DNA of 64,000 nt from Streptomyces marincola (GCF_020410765.1 NZ_CP084541.1:4855001-4919000); one strand, 5' to 3'. Counted from the first letter of the stretch, positions 32,144 through 43,481 are shown. The notes: generated by a model from the sequence alone, not told the origin. Program-made: numbers and translations.

Positions 32144-34521
32144 GCCTCGCAGGACTCGGGGTTCTCCAGGGAGCAGGCGACGGCCTGCTCGGGGACGACG
32201 GGCACCGCGGCGGCGGGTCCGGGCGCGGGGACAGGCGCGGGAACGGCGGCCGTTCCGGCGCGGGCGGCCTGGGCGATGCGGGTGGCCGGGCGCGAGCGCA
32301 GGTAGTACGTCGTCTTCAGGCCCTGCTTCCAGGCGTAGGCGTACATCGAGCTGAGCTTGCCGATGGTCGGCGCCGCCAGGAACAGGTTCAGCGACTGGCT
32401 CTGGTCCAGGTAGGGGGTGCGGGCGGCGGCCATGTCGATCAGGGCGCGCTGCGGCAGCTCCCACGCGGTCCGGTACAGGGCGCGGATCTCCTCGGGCAGC
32501 CCGGGCACGCCCTCGATGGAGCCGTTGGCCTCGCGCAGGGCCTCGCGGGTGGCGTCGTTCCACAGGCCGAGCCGCTTCAGGTCGTTCACCAGGTAGGTGT
32601 TGACCTGGAGGAACTCGCCGCTGAGCGTCTCGCGCTTGAACAGGTTGGACACCTGCGGCTCGATGCACTCGTAGACGCCGGCGATGGACGCGATGGTCGC
32701 GGTCGGCGCGATGGCGAGCAGCAGCGAGTTGCGCATGCCGGTGCGGGCGATGCGCTCGCGCAGGGCCTCCCAGCGGAGGCGCCAGGCGGGTTCGGCGTCG
32801 GGGTAGTGGTCGGGGTGCAGCACGCCGCGCGCGGTGCGGGTGGCGTCCCACGCGGGGTGCGGGCCGTGCCGCTCCGCGAGGTCGGCCGAGGTCTCGTAGG
32901 CGGTGAGCATGATGCGCTCGGCGATGCGGGTGGACAGCTCGCGGGCCTCGGGCGAGTCGAACGGCAGCCGCAGCCGGAAGAACACGTCCTGGAGGCCCAT
33001 GACGCCCAGGCCCACCGGGCGCCAGCGGGTGTTGGACGAGCCGGCCTGGGAGGTCGGGTAGAAGTTGATGTCCACGACGCGGTCGAGGAACGTGACGGCG
33101 GTGCGGACGGTCGCGTCGAGCCGTTCCCAGTCCGGCGTGCCGTCGGGGCCCAGGTGCGCGGCGAGGTTGACCGAGCCGAGGTTGCACACGGCGGTCTGGC
33201 CGTCGTCGGTCACCTCAAGGATCTCGGTGCACAGGTTGGACGAGTGCACGACCGCGCCGGGCTCCGCGGTCTGGTTGGCGGTGCGGTTGGCGGCGTCCTT
33301 GAACGTCATCCACCCGTTGCCGGTCTGGGCGAGGGTCCGCATCATGCGGGCGTACAGCTGCCGCGCGGGCAGGGCGCGCACGGCCAGGCCCTCGGCCTCG
33401 GCGCGGCGGTAGGCCGCGTCGAACTCCTCGCCCCACAGATCCGTCAGCTCCGGCACGTCGGACGGCGAGAACAGCGACCAGTCGGCGTCGGCCTCGACGC
33501 GGCGCATGAACTCGTCGGGGATCCAGTGCGCGAGGTTCAGGTTGTGGGTGCGGCGGGCGTCCTCGCCCGTGTTGTCGCGCAGTTCGAGGAACTCCTCGAT
33601 GTCGGCGTGCCAGGTCTCCAGGTAGACGCAGGCCGCGCCCTTGCGCCGGCCGCCCTGGTTGACGGCGGCGACGGAGGCGTCCAGGGTGCGCAGGAACGGG
33701 ACGATGCCGTTGGACTTGCCGTTGGTGCCCCGGATGAGGGAGCCGCGGGCCCTGACCCGGGTGTAGGACAGGCCGATGCCGCCGGCGTGCTTGGACAGCC
33801 TGGCCACCTGGTGGTAGCGCTCGTAGATGGAGTCCAGTTCGTCCTTGGGCGAGTCGAGCAGGTAGCAGGACGACATCTGCGGGTGGCGCGTGCCCGAGTT
33901 GAACAGGGTGGGGGACGAGGGCAGGTAGGCGAGGCTGCTCGTCAGCCGGTACAGCTCGGCCACCTCGGCGAGGGCCTGCTCCGAGTCGCCGTCCGCCAGG
34001 CCGCAGGCGACGCGGAGCAGGAAGTGCTGCGGGGTCTCGATGACGCGGCGCGTGAGGGGGTGGCGCAGCAGGTAGCGGGACTCGACCGTGCGCAGCCCGA
34101 AGTACTCGAAGCGGTCGTCGGCGCCCTCCGCGACGGCCGCCTCGGCCAGCGCGTCGAGGCGGTCGGCGTGCCGCCGCACGAACGCGGCGGTGCCGTCCCC
34201 GATCAGGCCCTCGCGGTGGCCGGTGGCGACGGAGGCGGAGAACGAGACGGCGCCCTGGCCGGCGGCCTCGTCGCGGATGGCGAGGCTGAGCAGCCGGGCC
34301 GCGAGCCGCGAGTACGCGGGGTCCTCGGCGATGAGCCCGGCCGCCGCCTCGATGGCGAGCGAACGCAACTCCGCCTCGTCCGAGCCCGCGTGGCGACCGC
34401 GGAGAACGGCGGTCGCCACCCGGTCGGGGTCGGCGGCGGGCAGGTCGGCGGTGAGGTCGGTCAGCAGGCGCGGCAGCGCGGCTGTGACCGGCTCCGCGGG
34501 TGCGACGGGTGCGGTGGTCAC
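32134..34521 (-). CDS. nrdA: Class I ribonucleotide reductase large subunit
   Basis: A 795-residue protein from the GTG at 34521, which has GAGGGAGAG upstream; the longer frame runs through the riboswitch. Catalytic features include SSCYLLD, GGIGLSYTRVRARGS, NLCTEI, CNLGSVNLAAHL, ATIASIAGVYECIEPQ, and the two radical-relay tyrosines near the end (TTYYLRSRP). A Pro/Ala-rich linker leads to a C-terminal redox tail ending CEACQ. It reduces ribonucleoside diphosphates together with NrdB. In Streptomyces this enzyme is repressed by vitamin B12 when the B12-dependent class II enzyme can work, which fits the riboswitch found upstream. Confidence 0.94.
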   Translation of the reverse strand: MTTAPVAPAEPVTAALPRLLTDLTADLPAADPDRVATAVLRGRHAGSDEAELRSLAIEAAAGLIAEDPAYSRLAARLLSLAIRDEAAGQGAVSFSASVATGHREGLIGDGTAAFVRRHADRLDALAEAAVAEGADDRFEYFGLRTVESRYLLRHPLTRRVIETPQHFLLRVACGLADGDSEQALAEVAELYRLTSSLAYLPSSPTLFNSGTRHPQMSSCYLLDSPKDELDSIYERYHQVARLSKHAGGIGLSYTRVRARGSLIRGTNGKSNGIVPFLRTLDASVAAVNQGGRRKGAACVYLETWHADIEEFLELRDNTGEDARRTHNLNLAHWIPDEFMRRVEADADWSLFSPSDVPELTDLWGEEFDAAYRRAEAEGLAVRALPARQLYARMMRTLAQTGNGWMTFKDAANRTANQTAEPGAVVHSSNLCTEILEVTDDGQTAVCNLGSVNLAAHLGPDGTPDWERLDATVRTAVTFLDRVVDINFYPTSQAGSSNTRWRPVGLGVMGLQDVFFRLRLPFDSPEARELSTRIAERIMLTAYETSADLAERHGPHPAWDATRTARGVLHPDHYPDAEPAWRLRWEALRERIARTGMRNSLLLAIAPTATIASIAGVYECIEPQVSNLFKRETLSGEFLQVNTYLVNDLKRLGLWNDATREALREANGSIEGVPGLPEEIRALYRTAWELPQRALIDMAAARTPYLDQSQSLNLFLAAPTIGKLSSMYAYAWKQGLKTTYYLRSRPATRIAQAARAGTAAVPAPVPAPGPAAAVPVVPEQAVACSLENPESCEACQ

Positions 34522-34639
34522 TCGATGCTCTCCCTCGAATCGCGGCGGCCAAGGGGCCGGGCGGGCAGGCGGGCGCGTCGAGGCATGCGTGTGGTAAGGC
34601 AAAGGCATACCGCGATACGTCCGTCGGCCCAGCCCACGA

Positions 34640-34760
34640 GGCCCGGACAGGTTCGGCACCGTCGGCAGGGGTCGGACTCGCGATGGGTAGCACGAAACCA
34701 CCCATCGCACACCATTGCGGGACAGTTCCGGAATCGCACCGGATTCCCTGCGGCGACAGC
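34640..34760 (-). ncRNA. Cobalamin (B12) riboswitch in the nrdAB leader
   Basis: On the minus strand, GGGAATCCGGTGCGATTCCGG followed by AACTGTCCCGCAATGG (within 34711-34750) is the hallmark core of cobalamin riboswitches. A B12-box-like sequence, GAGTCCGACCCCTGCC, lies downstream at 34664-34679, and a stem-loop around GCGATGGGTGG/CTACCCATCGC lies between. The nrdA GTG is about 120 bases further on. High B12 should reduce nrdAB expression. Borders are approximate. Confidence 0.9.
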
Positions 34761-34769
34761 GAGCACGAG

Positions 34770-34816
34770 CATACATCTTGTGCTGCGTGGACCGGGCGCC
34801 CCTATATGTTGTGCTG
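34770..34816 (-). promoter_or_regulatory. Pair of putative NrdR boxes in the nrdAB promoter
   Basis: Two similar elements, CATACATCTTGTGCTG (34770-34785) and CCTATATGTTGTGCTG (34801-34816), are spaced 31 bp apart, about three helical turns, which is the arrangement of NrdR box pairs. The outer one overlaps the last codons of the upstream GNAT gene. The match to the Streptomyces NrdR consensus is from memory. Confidence 0.6.
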
Positions 34817-35362
34817 TTCGCCTCCCTCGTGGGCGAGTTCCAGTGCGAACGCGTGAAGCCGCAGGCCCGGAAGCGGCTCCCAGTCGCGCTCAGGCGCCCG
34901 AACGAACCCGAGGCGCCCGTACAACCGGTGGGCCGTGTGCATTCGCGACTGACTGGAAATGACGACACGCCGCGCTCCCGCCCGGCGCGCCCGGAGCAGG
35001 CAGGCGCGCACGAGGGCTTCGCCCACGCCGCGCCCGCGGGCCGCCCGGGTCACCGCGAGCATCCTGAACTCCGCCTCACCCGGCCCCGCGACCTCCGCCA
35101 GCGGGCCGCCCGCGCCGACGAACGTGACGCAGCCGAGCAGCCCGTGGGGCCCGTGGGGCGCGTCCTCGCCGGCGGGTCCCGTGGCGACCAGCACCTCGGC
35201 GTGCGCGGCGCGCGTGCGCGCGTCCCGCAGGTCCGGCAGGTAGGGGTCGGCGGGGCCGAGGTCGAGCAGCCCGTCGGCGAGGTAGGTGTCCGCGACCAGC
35301 TCGCCGGCCGCGTCGAGTTCGGCGGGCGCGGCGGCCCTGACCGTGATGTCGGTGGTGTCCAT
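34802..35362 (-). CDS. GNAT-family N-acetyltransferase
   Basis: A 186-residue protein from the ATG at 35362 (MDTTDITVRAAAPAEL). The acetyl-CoA loop is LAVTRAARGRGVGEALV (the R/Q-x-x-G-x-G/A pattern), preceded by the beta strand AEFRMLAV. The tail HRLYGRLGFVRAPERDWEPLP is typical of GNAT folds. The substrate is unknown. Its stop lies at the nrdAB promoter, and its 3' end overlaps a putative NrdR box. The longer frame to 36370 is antisense to the DUF2079 gene and is not real. Confidence 0.8.
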   Translation of the reverse strand: MDTTDITVRAAAPAELDAAGELVADTYLADGLLDLGPADPYLPDLRDARTRAAHAEVLVATGPAGEDAPHGPHGLLGCVTFVGAGGPLAEVAGPGEAEFRMLAVTRAARGRGVGEALVRACLLRARRAGARRVVISSQSRMHTAHRLYGRLGFVRAPERDWEPLPGLRLHAFALELAHEGGEQHNI

Positions 35363-35457
35363 GGCGGCAGTCTCCGTGCCGCGGGGCCGGTCCACCAGCG
35401 GGTTTCCGGCCCCGGGCCGCTGCCGGGCGCGTGCGCGGGGAGCCGGGGCCGGCCGGG

Positions 35458-37008
35458 TCACGACCCCTCGGCGCGCAGCACCCAGAAGCCGCTCTCCTGG
35501 GCCGCGACCGTCCAGCGCGGCCCCTGCGGGTAGAGGCGCGCGGCGTACGCGGTCAGGGACTCGGCGGTGTGGCCCGGGTCGTAGTAGGCGATCCAGTCCG
35601 GCACGAGGTCGCCGCTGCCGCCGATCCAGAACACCCGGCAGCGCTGCGTGAGATGGGCGATCGGCCGGACGTTCGCCGCCACCTCGGCGCCGTCGGGGAC
35701 GGCGGCCATGACGCGTTCCCCCGCCGCGGCCAGGGGGCCCGCCCGGTAGGTCTCGGCGCGGGTGAGGTCGGCGGCGGGCAGGGCGGTGCTCAGGGCGAGC
35801 GCGGCGGCCAGCACGGCGGCCGGCAGGTGGTGGGCGTAGCCGCGCAGCCACGGCCTCGACGAGGAACGGCCGCGGGCCACGGCGTCGGTCAGCGCGAGCG
35901 CCAGCACCGGCATCAGGACCGCGCTGTAGTGCCAGTCGGTCGACCAGTAGTGCGGGTCCTGCGAGACGAACCTCCAGCCCATCGTGGGCAGCGCGACCAG
36001 CAGCAGCGGGGAGCGCAGCGCGAGCAGGCCCGTGGTGGGCACCAGGATCCACAGCAGCGTGCGCAGCTTCTCCTCGGCGCCGGTGAACAGCGCGCCGAGC
36101 GGGCCCCCGCCGCCGCCCTCGGCCCCGCTCTCGCCGAGCTTGCTCCAGTAGTCGTACTCGCCGCCCGCGTTGAACGACGGTATGACCACGGTGAGGGTGA
36201 GCGCGCAGCCGACGACGCACACCGCGGCGACGGCGAGCGCCCGCTTGGCCGCGCGCGGGTCCTTCGGCCCGGCCCTGAGGGCCACGACGCACGCGATGGC
36301 CGCCGCGGTCAGCCCCAGGTCCTCCTTGACCAGCAGCAGGGGCAGCGCCCAGCACAGCGCGGCGCGCCACCGCTCCCGCAGGACGGCTTCGAGGGCGAAC
36401 GCGATGAGCGGGACGGCGAACGCGATCTCGTGGAAGTCGAAGTCGACGGCGCGCTGGATGCCCCAGGACAGGCCGAACGCGGCGCCGACGGCCGCGCCGC
36501 GGGCGCGTCCGAGGAAGTGCGCCGCGGCCCGGGTGACGGGGACGACGGCCAGCGCGAACAGGGCCGCCTGGGCGACGAGGAGGGTCACAGGCCCGGGGAA
36601 GAGCCGGTAGAAGGGGGCGATCAGCGCGGTCACCGGGCTGAAGTGGTCACCGAGGATCGGGAAGCCGGGGCCCTTGAGGTCGGACACGGGGGCTTCGAGG
36701 CGGGCGTAGGAGCTGATGACCTGCTCGAATATGCCCAGGTCCCAGGACCGGTTCTCCCAGCGCCGCCACCGGGTGACGGAGATGGCGGCGTAGCCGGCGC
36801 AGAACACGGCGGCGAGCAGCCACGGGTCGAGGCGCCCGGCGTGCCAGGCGCGCACGGCGCGTGCGCGGGGGCCGTCCGGCGCCCCGGGCTCCGTCGGCGC
36901 CCCGCGCTCCGGCTCATCCGCCGGCTCGCGGGCGGGAACGGCCGCCGGCGCGTCCGCCCCGGCGGAGGGGGCCGCGCGTTCCCCGGTCCGGCTCTCTTCG
37001 ACCACCAC
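35458..37008 (-). CDS. DUF2079 family integral membrane protein
   Basis: A 516-residue protein. The first 55 residues are hydrophilic, Pro/Ala/Glu-rich and cytoplasmic. About nine to ten membrane helices follow, beginning with PWLLAAVFCAGYAAISVTRW. The conserved block WENRSWDLGIFEQVI, with GPGFPILGDHFSPVTALIAP shortly after, identifies DUF2079, a family resembling GT-C glycosyltransferases; DLGIFEQ carries the acidic residue expected in the first extracytoplasmic loop. The product and lipid-linked donor are unknown. It is followed on the same strand by the GNAT gene after 95 bp. Confidence 0.82.
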   Translation of the reverse strand: MVVEESRTGERAAPSAGADAPAAVPAREPADEPERGAPTEPGAPDGPRARAVRAWHAGRLDPWLLAAVFCAGYAAISVTRWRRWENRSWDLGIFEQVISSYARLEAPVSDLKGPGFPILGDHFSPVTALIAPFYRLFPGPVTLLVAQAALFALAVVPVTRAAAHFLGRARGAAVGAAFGLSWGIQRAVDFDFHEIAFAVPLIAFALEAVLRERWRAALCWALPLLLVKEDLGLTAAAIACVVALRAGPKDPRAAKRALAVAAVCVVGCALTLTVVIPSFNAGGEYDYWSKLGESGAEGGGGGPLGALFTGAEEKLRTLLWILVPTTGLLALRSPLLLVALPTMGWRFVSQDPHYWSTDWHYSAVLMPVLALALTDAVARGRSSSRPWLRGYAHHLPAAVLAAALALSTALPAADLTRAETYRAGPLAAAGERVMAAVPDGAEVAANVRPIAHLTQRCRVFWIGGSGDLVPDWIAYYDPGHTAESLTAYAARLYPQGPRWTVAAQESGFWVLRAEGS

Positions 37009-37128
37009 GTACCTCCACGCCCGTCAGTTCATCGCACGACCGTACGAGAACGAGGGGGTGTCGTGGGAGTCGGGGTGCGGGGGCGGGCCGTGCGGGGGCG
37101 TGCGCGCGCCGGGCGCCGCCCGGGGCGC

Positions 37129-37340
37129 TCAGCAGCAGCCGCGGTGGTGGCCGGAGCGCGGGTCGCCGTACCGCTCGTCGGTGCGGCGGCGCTCGAACGC
37201 GCGGCGGGTCGGCACCGGGGCCGACGGGTCGTGCCGCCGCAGCCACGCGACGTGCCGCTCGTAGGCGGTCTCGCCGGTGAACTCGGCGATGTACCAGCGC
37301 AGCCAGCCAAGCGCGCGGCGCGGCGCCGCGACCAGGCGGC

Positions 37341-37344
<4 letters not shown>
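37129..37344 (-). CDS. YbdD/YjiX family protein, partner of CstA
   Basis: This small protein has 71 residues from the GTG at 37344, which overlaps the cstA stop by four bases (GTGA). It contains the family block YIAEFTGETAYERHVAWLRRHDP, and ends with a His/Cys-rich tail (YGDPRSGHHRGCC). YbdD/YjiX proteins are small cytoplasmic partners needed for pyruvate uptake by CstA-type transporters in enterobacteria. Translational coupling to cstA supports the same role. Longer frames lack support. Confidence 0.85.
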
Positions 37345-39560
<2,216 letters not shown>

Positions 39561-40222
39561 GGTGTCCTCCCGCCGGTGATCACTTGATGACTCGCCGGAA
39601 TCTAGGCCACGGGCGCCCGGATGACCATGGCGCGGACGCGTCTCCCTGACACCGGCCGCCGCGGTGCCCCGCCGCGCCGGAACGCGCGCCCGGCGCGTGC
39701 CCGGCGTGCCGTCCGCGGGGAACGCCGGGAACGGCGCGGTGGCGCCCGCCGTTCCCCCTTCTTCCCCCGGAGGTCGGAAATCGGCGAACGCCAGCTCGAT
39801 TATGGTCATTGTGTTCCCGGTCGCATTCTGTCCCGCGGCGCCGGGATGAAGAATTGCTCATGTTTTCCCCGGGGGACTCCCGGCGCGCCAACGGGCGCAA
39901 GGCGTTCACCGTTTCCCCTGGTGGGCGCCACATCTCTCACCGCGGCGCACGGTGCGGTCCACTCCGGCCCCGTGTATCGAAGAAACATCCGAGATGTAGC
40001 CAAAACGGAATACCAACGCCCCAAGTGGTCGTCAGTTCCCGGTAATGTGCCGGTAAAGTAATCGACGCGGTCGGGGCGCATAATCCGTGGGGCCGGGGCG
40101 CCGGGAAAGGCGTCAGGGCCACCGCTCAGGAAAGCCCCCCGCTCTCCCGCGTTCACCATCCGACCCGACCACACCGCGCGCCACGGGGCAGGCCGCCGCC
40201 GGCGCGCAGGAGGCAGGCACGC
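39561..40222. other. Large divergent intergenic region between cstA and carbonic anhydrase
   Basis: This 662-bp region has no supported gene. The part 39960-40080 is lower in GC than its surroundings and contains TAATGTGCCGGTAAAGTAAT, which looks like promoter DNA, but I cannot fix -35/-10 elements. Open frames here have no ribosome binding site and no family features. Confidence 0.45.
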
Positions 40223-40846
40223 ATGAAGCACCTCATCGACCACGCGCGCGCCTTCGCGGCGGCGCACGTCCAGGACCCCGCCCACGCCGACGCCTTCGGG
40301 CGGCTCGCCGGCGGGCAGGCGCCGCAGGCGCTGTTCATCACCTGCTCCGACTCCCGCGTCGTCCCGGCACTGCTCACCGGGGCCGGCCCCGGCGAGCTGT
40401 TCGAGCTGCGGACGGCGGGCAACGTCGTGCCGCCCCACCCGGGCGGCGGCGCCCCGCCCTCGGGCGAGGCCGCCACCATCGAGTACGCCGTCGGCGTGCT
40501 CGGCGTCCAGCACATCGTCGTCTGCGGTCACTCGCACTGCGGCGCGGTGCGGGCTGTGGTCCACGGCGACGACCTCGCAGCCGTGCCCGCCGTCAGGGAC
40601 TGGCTGGCGGCGGCCGTGCCGCCGCACGCCGCGGTCCGTTCCGTGCCCGCCGGCACCCCGGACGCGGCGCGGGCCGTCCAGGCGCACGTGCTCGACCAGG
40701 TGGCGACGCTCCGCGACTACCCGCTGGTCAGGGCCCGCGTCGCGGACGGCACCCTCACCCTGCACGCCTGGTACTACGAAGTGCACACCGGCGCGGTCCA
40801 CCGCCACGGCGAGGAGGACGGCGCCGCGCCGTTCTCCCCGCTGTGA
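40223..40846 (+). CDS. Beta-class carbonic anhydrase
   Basis: A 207-residue protein. CAGGAGGCAGGCACGC precedes the ATG. Zinc-site residues are Cys41, Asp43 and Arg45 in FITCSDSRVV, and His103 and Cys106 in CGHSHCGA. The TAGNVVPP loop is typical. It interconverts CO2 and bicarbonate in the cytoplasm. The SulP transporter gene follows 52 bp later on the same strand, so the pair likely forms a bicarbonate uptake and conversion operon. Confidence 0.93.
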   Translation: MKHLIDHARAFAAAHVQDPAHADAFGRLAGGQAPQALFITCSDSRVVPALLTGAGPGELFELRTAGNVVPPHPGGGAPPSGEAATIEYAVGVLGVQHIVVCGHSHCGAVRAVVHGDDLAAVPAVRDWLAAAVPPHAAVRSVPAGTPDAARAVQAHVLDQVATLRDYPLVRARVADGTLTLHAWYYEVHTGAVHRHGEEDGAAPFSPL

Positions 40847-40898
40847 CCCGGACGCCCCACCCCCACACCACCGGACGACAGACAGGGAACCGCCAGCC

Positions 40899-42386
40899 AT
40901 GTTCTCCGCCTTCTCGCCCCTCGGCTCACCCGGCGTCGCGCGCCAGGACGTCCTCGCCTCACTCGTCGTCTTCCTCGTCGCGCTGCCGCTGTGCGTCGGC
41001 GTCGCCGTCGCCTCGGGCGTCCCCGCAGAACTCGGCCTGATCACCGGCATCGTGGGCGGCATCGTCGTCGGCGCGATGCCGGGCAGCGCCCTCCAGGTCA
41101 GCGGGCCGGCCGCCGGCCTGACCGTGCTCGTCTTCGAGGCGGTGCGGGAGTTCGGCCTCGGCACGCTGGGCGCGATCGTGCTCGCGACCGGTGTGCTCCA
41201 GATCGCCCTCGGCCTGCTGCGGTTCGGCCGCTGGTTCCGGGCGATCTCCGTCGCGGTCGTGCAGGGCATGCTCGCCGGCATCGGGCTCGTCCTGATCCTC
41301 GGGCAGCTGTACACGATGGCCGGTGCCGAGCAGCCCAGTTCGGGACTCGACAAGATCGCCGGACTGCCGGGCCTCGCCGCCGACGTCGTGGACGGCGGCA
41401 CCGTCCTCCTCTCGTTCGGCGTGGGCCTGGGCACCATCGCCGTGCTGGTGCTGTGGCCGAAGCTGCCCGCCGGGGCCCGGGCGGTGCCCGCGCCGCTCGC
41501 GGCGGTCGCGCTGGCCACGGCGGGCACGCTGGCCGGCGGCGCCGACATCGCCACCGTCCAGGTGCAAGGTCTCGTCGACGCCGTCGACCTCCCAGGACTC
41601 GACGACCTGTCGGCGCTCGGCGGGGCCGCGGCCCTGGGCACGGTGCTGGCCTTCACCCTCATCGCGTCGGCCGAGTCCCTGTTCAGCGCCGCCGCCGTGG
41701 ACCGCATGCACGACGGGCCGCGCACGCACTACGACAAGGAACTCGTCGCCCAGGGCACGGGCAACGCGGTGTGCGGCGTGCTCGGCGCGCTGCCCATGAC
41801 GGCGGTGATCGTCCGCAGCTCGGCCAACGTGCGGGCCGGCGCCAGGACTCCGCTCTCCCGCATCCTGCACGGCGTGTGGCTGCTGCTGTTCGCCGTGGCG
41901 CTGCCAGGGGCGATCGGCGCCATCCCGCTGGCCGCGCTCGCCGGCGTCCTGGTGCACGCCGGCTGCAAGCTGATCCCGCTGGGAGAGCTGGCCCCCCTGT
42001 GGCGCGAGCACCGGGGGGAACTGCTCGTCCTCGCGGTGACGGCCGTCGCGATCGTGACCACCAACATGTTCGAGGGCGTGCTGCTCGGCCTGCTGCTCGC
42101 CGTGGTGAAGTCGGCCTGGGAGACCTCGCACGTCCACGTCGGGACCCGGGAACTCACCGGCGGGCGCGTCCTGGTCACCCTGAGCGGCAATGCCACGTTC
42201 CTGCGGCTGCCGCGCATCCTGGAGACGCTTGAGGCGCTGCCCAAGGACCGGCCGGCCGAACTCGACCTGTCCGCCGTGCGCCACCTCGACCACGCCTGCC
42301 GCGTCGCCCTGGAGAGCTGGATCACGCGCCACAACAGCGACGCCGCGCGCGGCGCGGCGAGGGCCGCGCAGCCCGACCCGGCCTGA
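40899..42386 (+). CDS. SulP-family anion transporter (likely bicarbonate or sulfate)
   Basis: A 495-residue membrane protein with about 10-12 helices, opening with DVLASLVVFLVALPLCVGVAVASGVPAELGLITGIVGGIVV, the SulP core start (written here only as a position guide: residues about 10-50). FTLIASAESLFSAAAVDRMH is the conserved signature in the middle. A short STAS-like tail follows (LVTLSGNATFLRLPRILETL; LDLSAVRHLDHACRVALESW). Coupling to carbonic anhydrase favours bicarbonate as substrate, as in BicA-type systems; sulfate remains possible. A 17-bp stem hairpin follows the stop. Confidence 0.85.
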   Translation: MFSAFSPLGSPGVARQDVLASLVVFLVALPLCVGVAVASGVPAELGLITGIVGGIVVGAMPGSALQVSGPAAGLTVLVFEAVREFGLGTLGAIVLATGVLQIALGLLRFGRWFRAISVAVVQGMLAGIGLVLILGQLYTMAGAEQPSSGLDKIAGLPGLAADVVDGGTVLLSFGVGLGTIAVLVLWPKLPAGARAVPAPLAAVALATAGTLAGGADIATVQVQGLVDAVDLPGLDDLSALGGAAALGTVLAFTLIASAESLFSAAAVDRMHDGPRTHYDKELVAQGTGNAVCGVLGALPMTAVIVRSSANVRAGARTPLSRILHGVWLLLFAVALPGAIGAIPLAALAGVLVHAGCKLIPLGELAPLWREHRGELLVLAVTAVAIVTTNMFEGVLLGLLLAVVKSAWETSHVHVGTRELTGGRVLVTLSGNATFLRLPRILETLEALPKDRPAELDLSAVRHLDHACRVALESWITRHNSDAARGAARAAQPDPA

Positions 42387-42388
42387 AC

Positions 42389-42431
42389 GCGCCGGCCGCG
42401 CGGGGACCCGAGGCCCCCGCGCGGCCGGCGC
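42389..42431. terminator. Bidirectional terminator between the SulP gene and dasR
   Basis: A perfect 17-bp stem (GCGCCGGCCGCGCGGGG with CCCCGCGCGGCCGGCGC) and a 9-nt loop between convergent genes. Confidence 0.75.
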
Positions 42432-42460
42432 GTGCGCGCGGCTCGCCGTCCCCGCGCCGC

Positions 42461-43306
42461 TCAGCGCGGGGCGGCGGGGTGCGGGCGTTCGAGGTTGGCC
42501 ACGAACTTGTAGCGGTCGCCGCGGTAGACGGACCGCACCCACTCCACGGGCTCGCCCGAGGTGTCCCGCGAGTGGCGGGAGAGCATCAGCATCGGCAGCC
42601 CCACGTCCGTGCCGAGCAGCCCGGCCTCGCGCGGGTTGGCCAGCGAGGTCTCGATGGTCTCCTCGGCCCGCGCGAGGTGGACGCCGTAGACCTCCGCGAG
42701 CGCCGTGTAGAGAGAGGTGTAGCGCACCAGGCTGCGGCGCAGCGCGGGGAAGCGCTCCTGCGAGAGGTGCGTGGTCTCTATCGCCATCGGTTCGCCGCTC
42801 GCCAGGCGCAGCCGCTCGATGCGCAGCACCCGGCCGCCCTCGGGCAGGTCGAGCAGGCGGCTGAGCCGTTCGTCGGCCGTGACGTAGCCGATCTCCAGCA
42901 GCTGGGAGGTGGGTTCGAGGCCCTGGGCGCGCATGTCCTCGGTGTACGAGGTCAGTTGCAGGGCCTGCGACACCTTCGGCTTGGCGACGAACGTCCCCTT
43001 GCCCTGGATGCGTTCCAGCCGTCCCTCGACGACCAATTCCTGGAGCGCCTGCCTTACCGTGGTGCGCGAGGTGTCGAACTCACTCGCGAGGGAGCGTTCG
43101 GGTGGCACCGGAGTACCGGGCGGCAGGGTTTCCGTCATCTGTTGCAGATGGCGCTTCAATCGGTAGTACTTGGGCACGCGCGCCGTGCGCGTGCGGTCGG
43201 TCCCGTCCGGTCCGGCGACGGAGGGCGCGGCGCCCGTGGGACCGGTGGTCATCCCGCCGTCCCTGGCCCTGGCGCGCCTTCCCGACTCGTTCTGTTCGCC
43301 CGTCAC
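42461..43306 (-). CDS. dasR: DasR, GntR/HutC-family global regulator of aminosugar use
   Basis: This protein has 281 residues from the GTG at 43306, which has GGAGGAGCAG upstream; an ATG at 43252 (263 residues) is a close alternative. From TARVPKYYRLKRHL on, the sequence is nearly that of S. coelicolor DasR as I remember it: winged helix (SLASEFDTSRTTVRQALQEL), RLERIQGKGTFVAKPKVSQ, and the UTRA effector domain (SYTEDMRAQGLEPTS; VEWVRSVYRGDRYKF). DasR represses chitin, GlcNAc and antibiotic genes at dre sites and is released by glucosamine-6-phosphate. It is divergent from dasABC with three dre-like sites between, so self-control is likely. Confidence 0.95.
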   Translation of the reverse strand: MTGEQNESGRRARARDGGMTTGPTGAAPSVAGPDGTDRTRTARVPKYYRLKRHLQQMTETLPPGTPVPPERSLASEFDTSRTTVRQALQELVVEGRLERIQGKGTFVAKPKVSQALQLTSYTEDMRAQGLEPTSQLLEIGYVTADERLSRLLDLPEGGRVLRIERLRLASGEPMAIETTHLSQERFPALRRSLVRYTSLYTALAEVYGVHLARAEETIETSLANPREAGLLGTDVGLPMLMLSRHSRDTSGEPVEWVRSVYRGDRYKFVANLERPHPAAPR

Positions 43307-43426
43307 CTGCTCCTCCGAGACATCGCAGCTCACATCGTGACACGGGCCCGACAACCGTGGTGTCCCCGGGCAGATGTCGGTCCGGTAACGGACCGGCGCC
43401 GCCGCTCGTGGGCCCTTGACACTCCG

Positions 43427-43481
43427 GCCTGGTCTAGTCCACGCTCCGTGCAACTGGTCTACACCTCTTGTCTACACCACT
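43427..43481. promoter_or_regulatory. Cluster of three dre-like DasR operators
   Basis: Compared with the dre consensus ACTGGTCTAGACCAGT, the following fit: GCCTGGTCTAGTCCAC (43427-43442), ACTGGTCTACACCTCT (43453-43468) and TCTTGTCTACACCACT (43466-43481). The last two overlap by a few bases. They lie between dasR and dasA. Confidence 0.8.

Noticed and set aside
39580..40061. Several overlapping frames in the cstA-carbonic anhydrase gap
   Set aside because: No start signals or recognisable families; composition is that of non-coding DNA.
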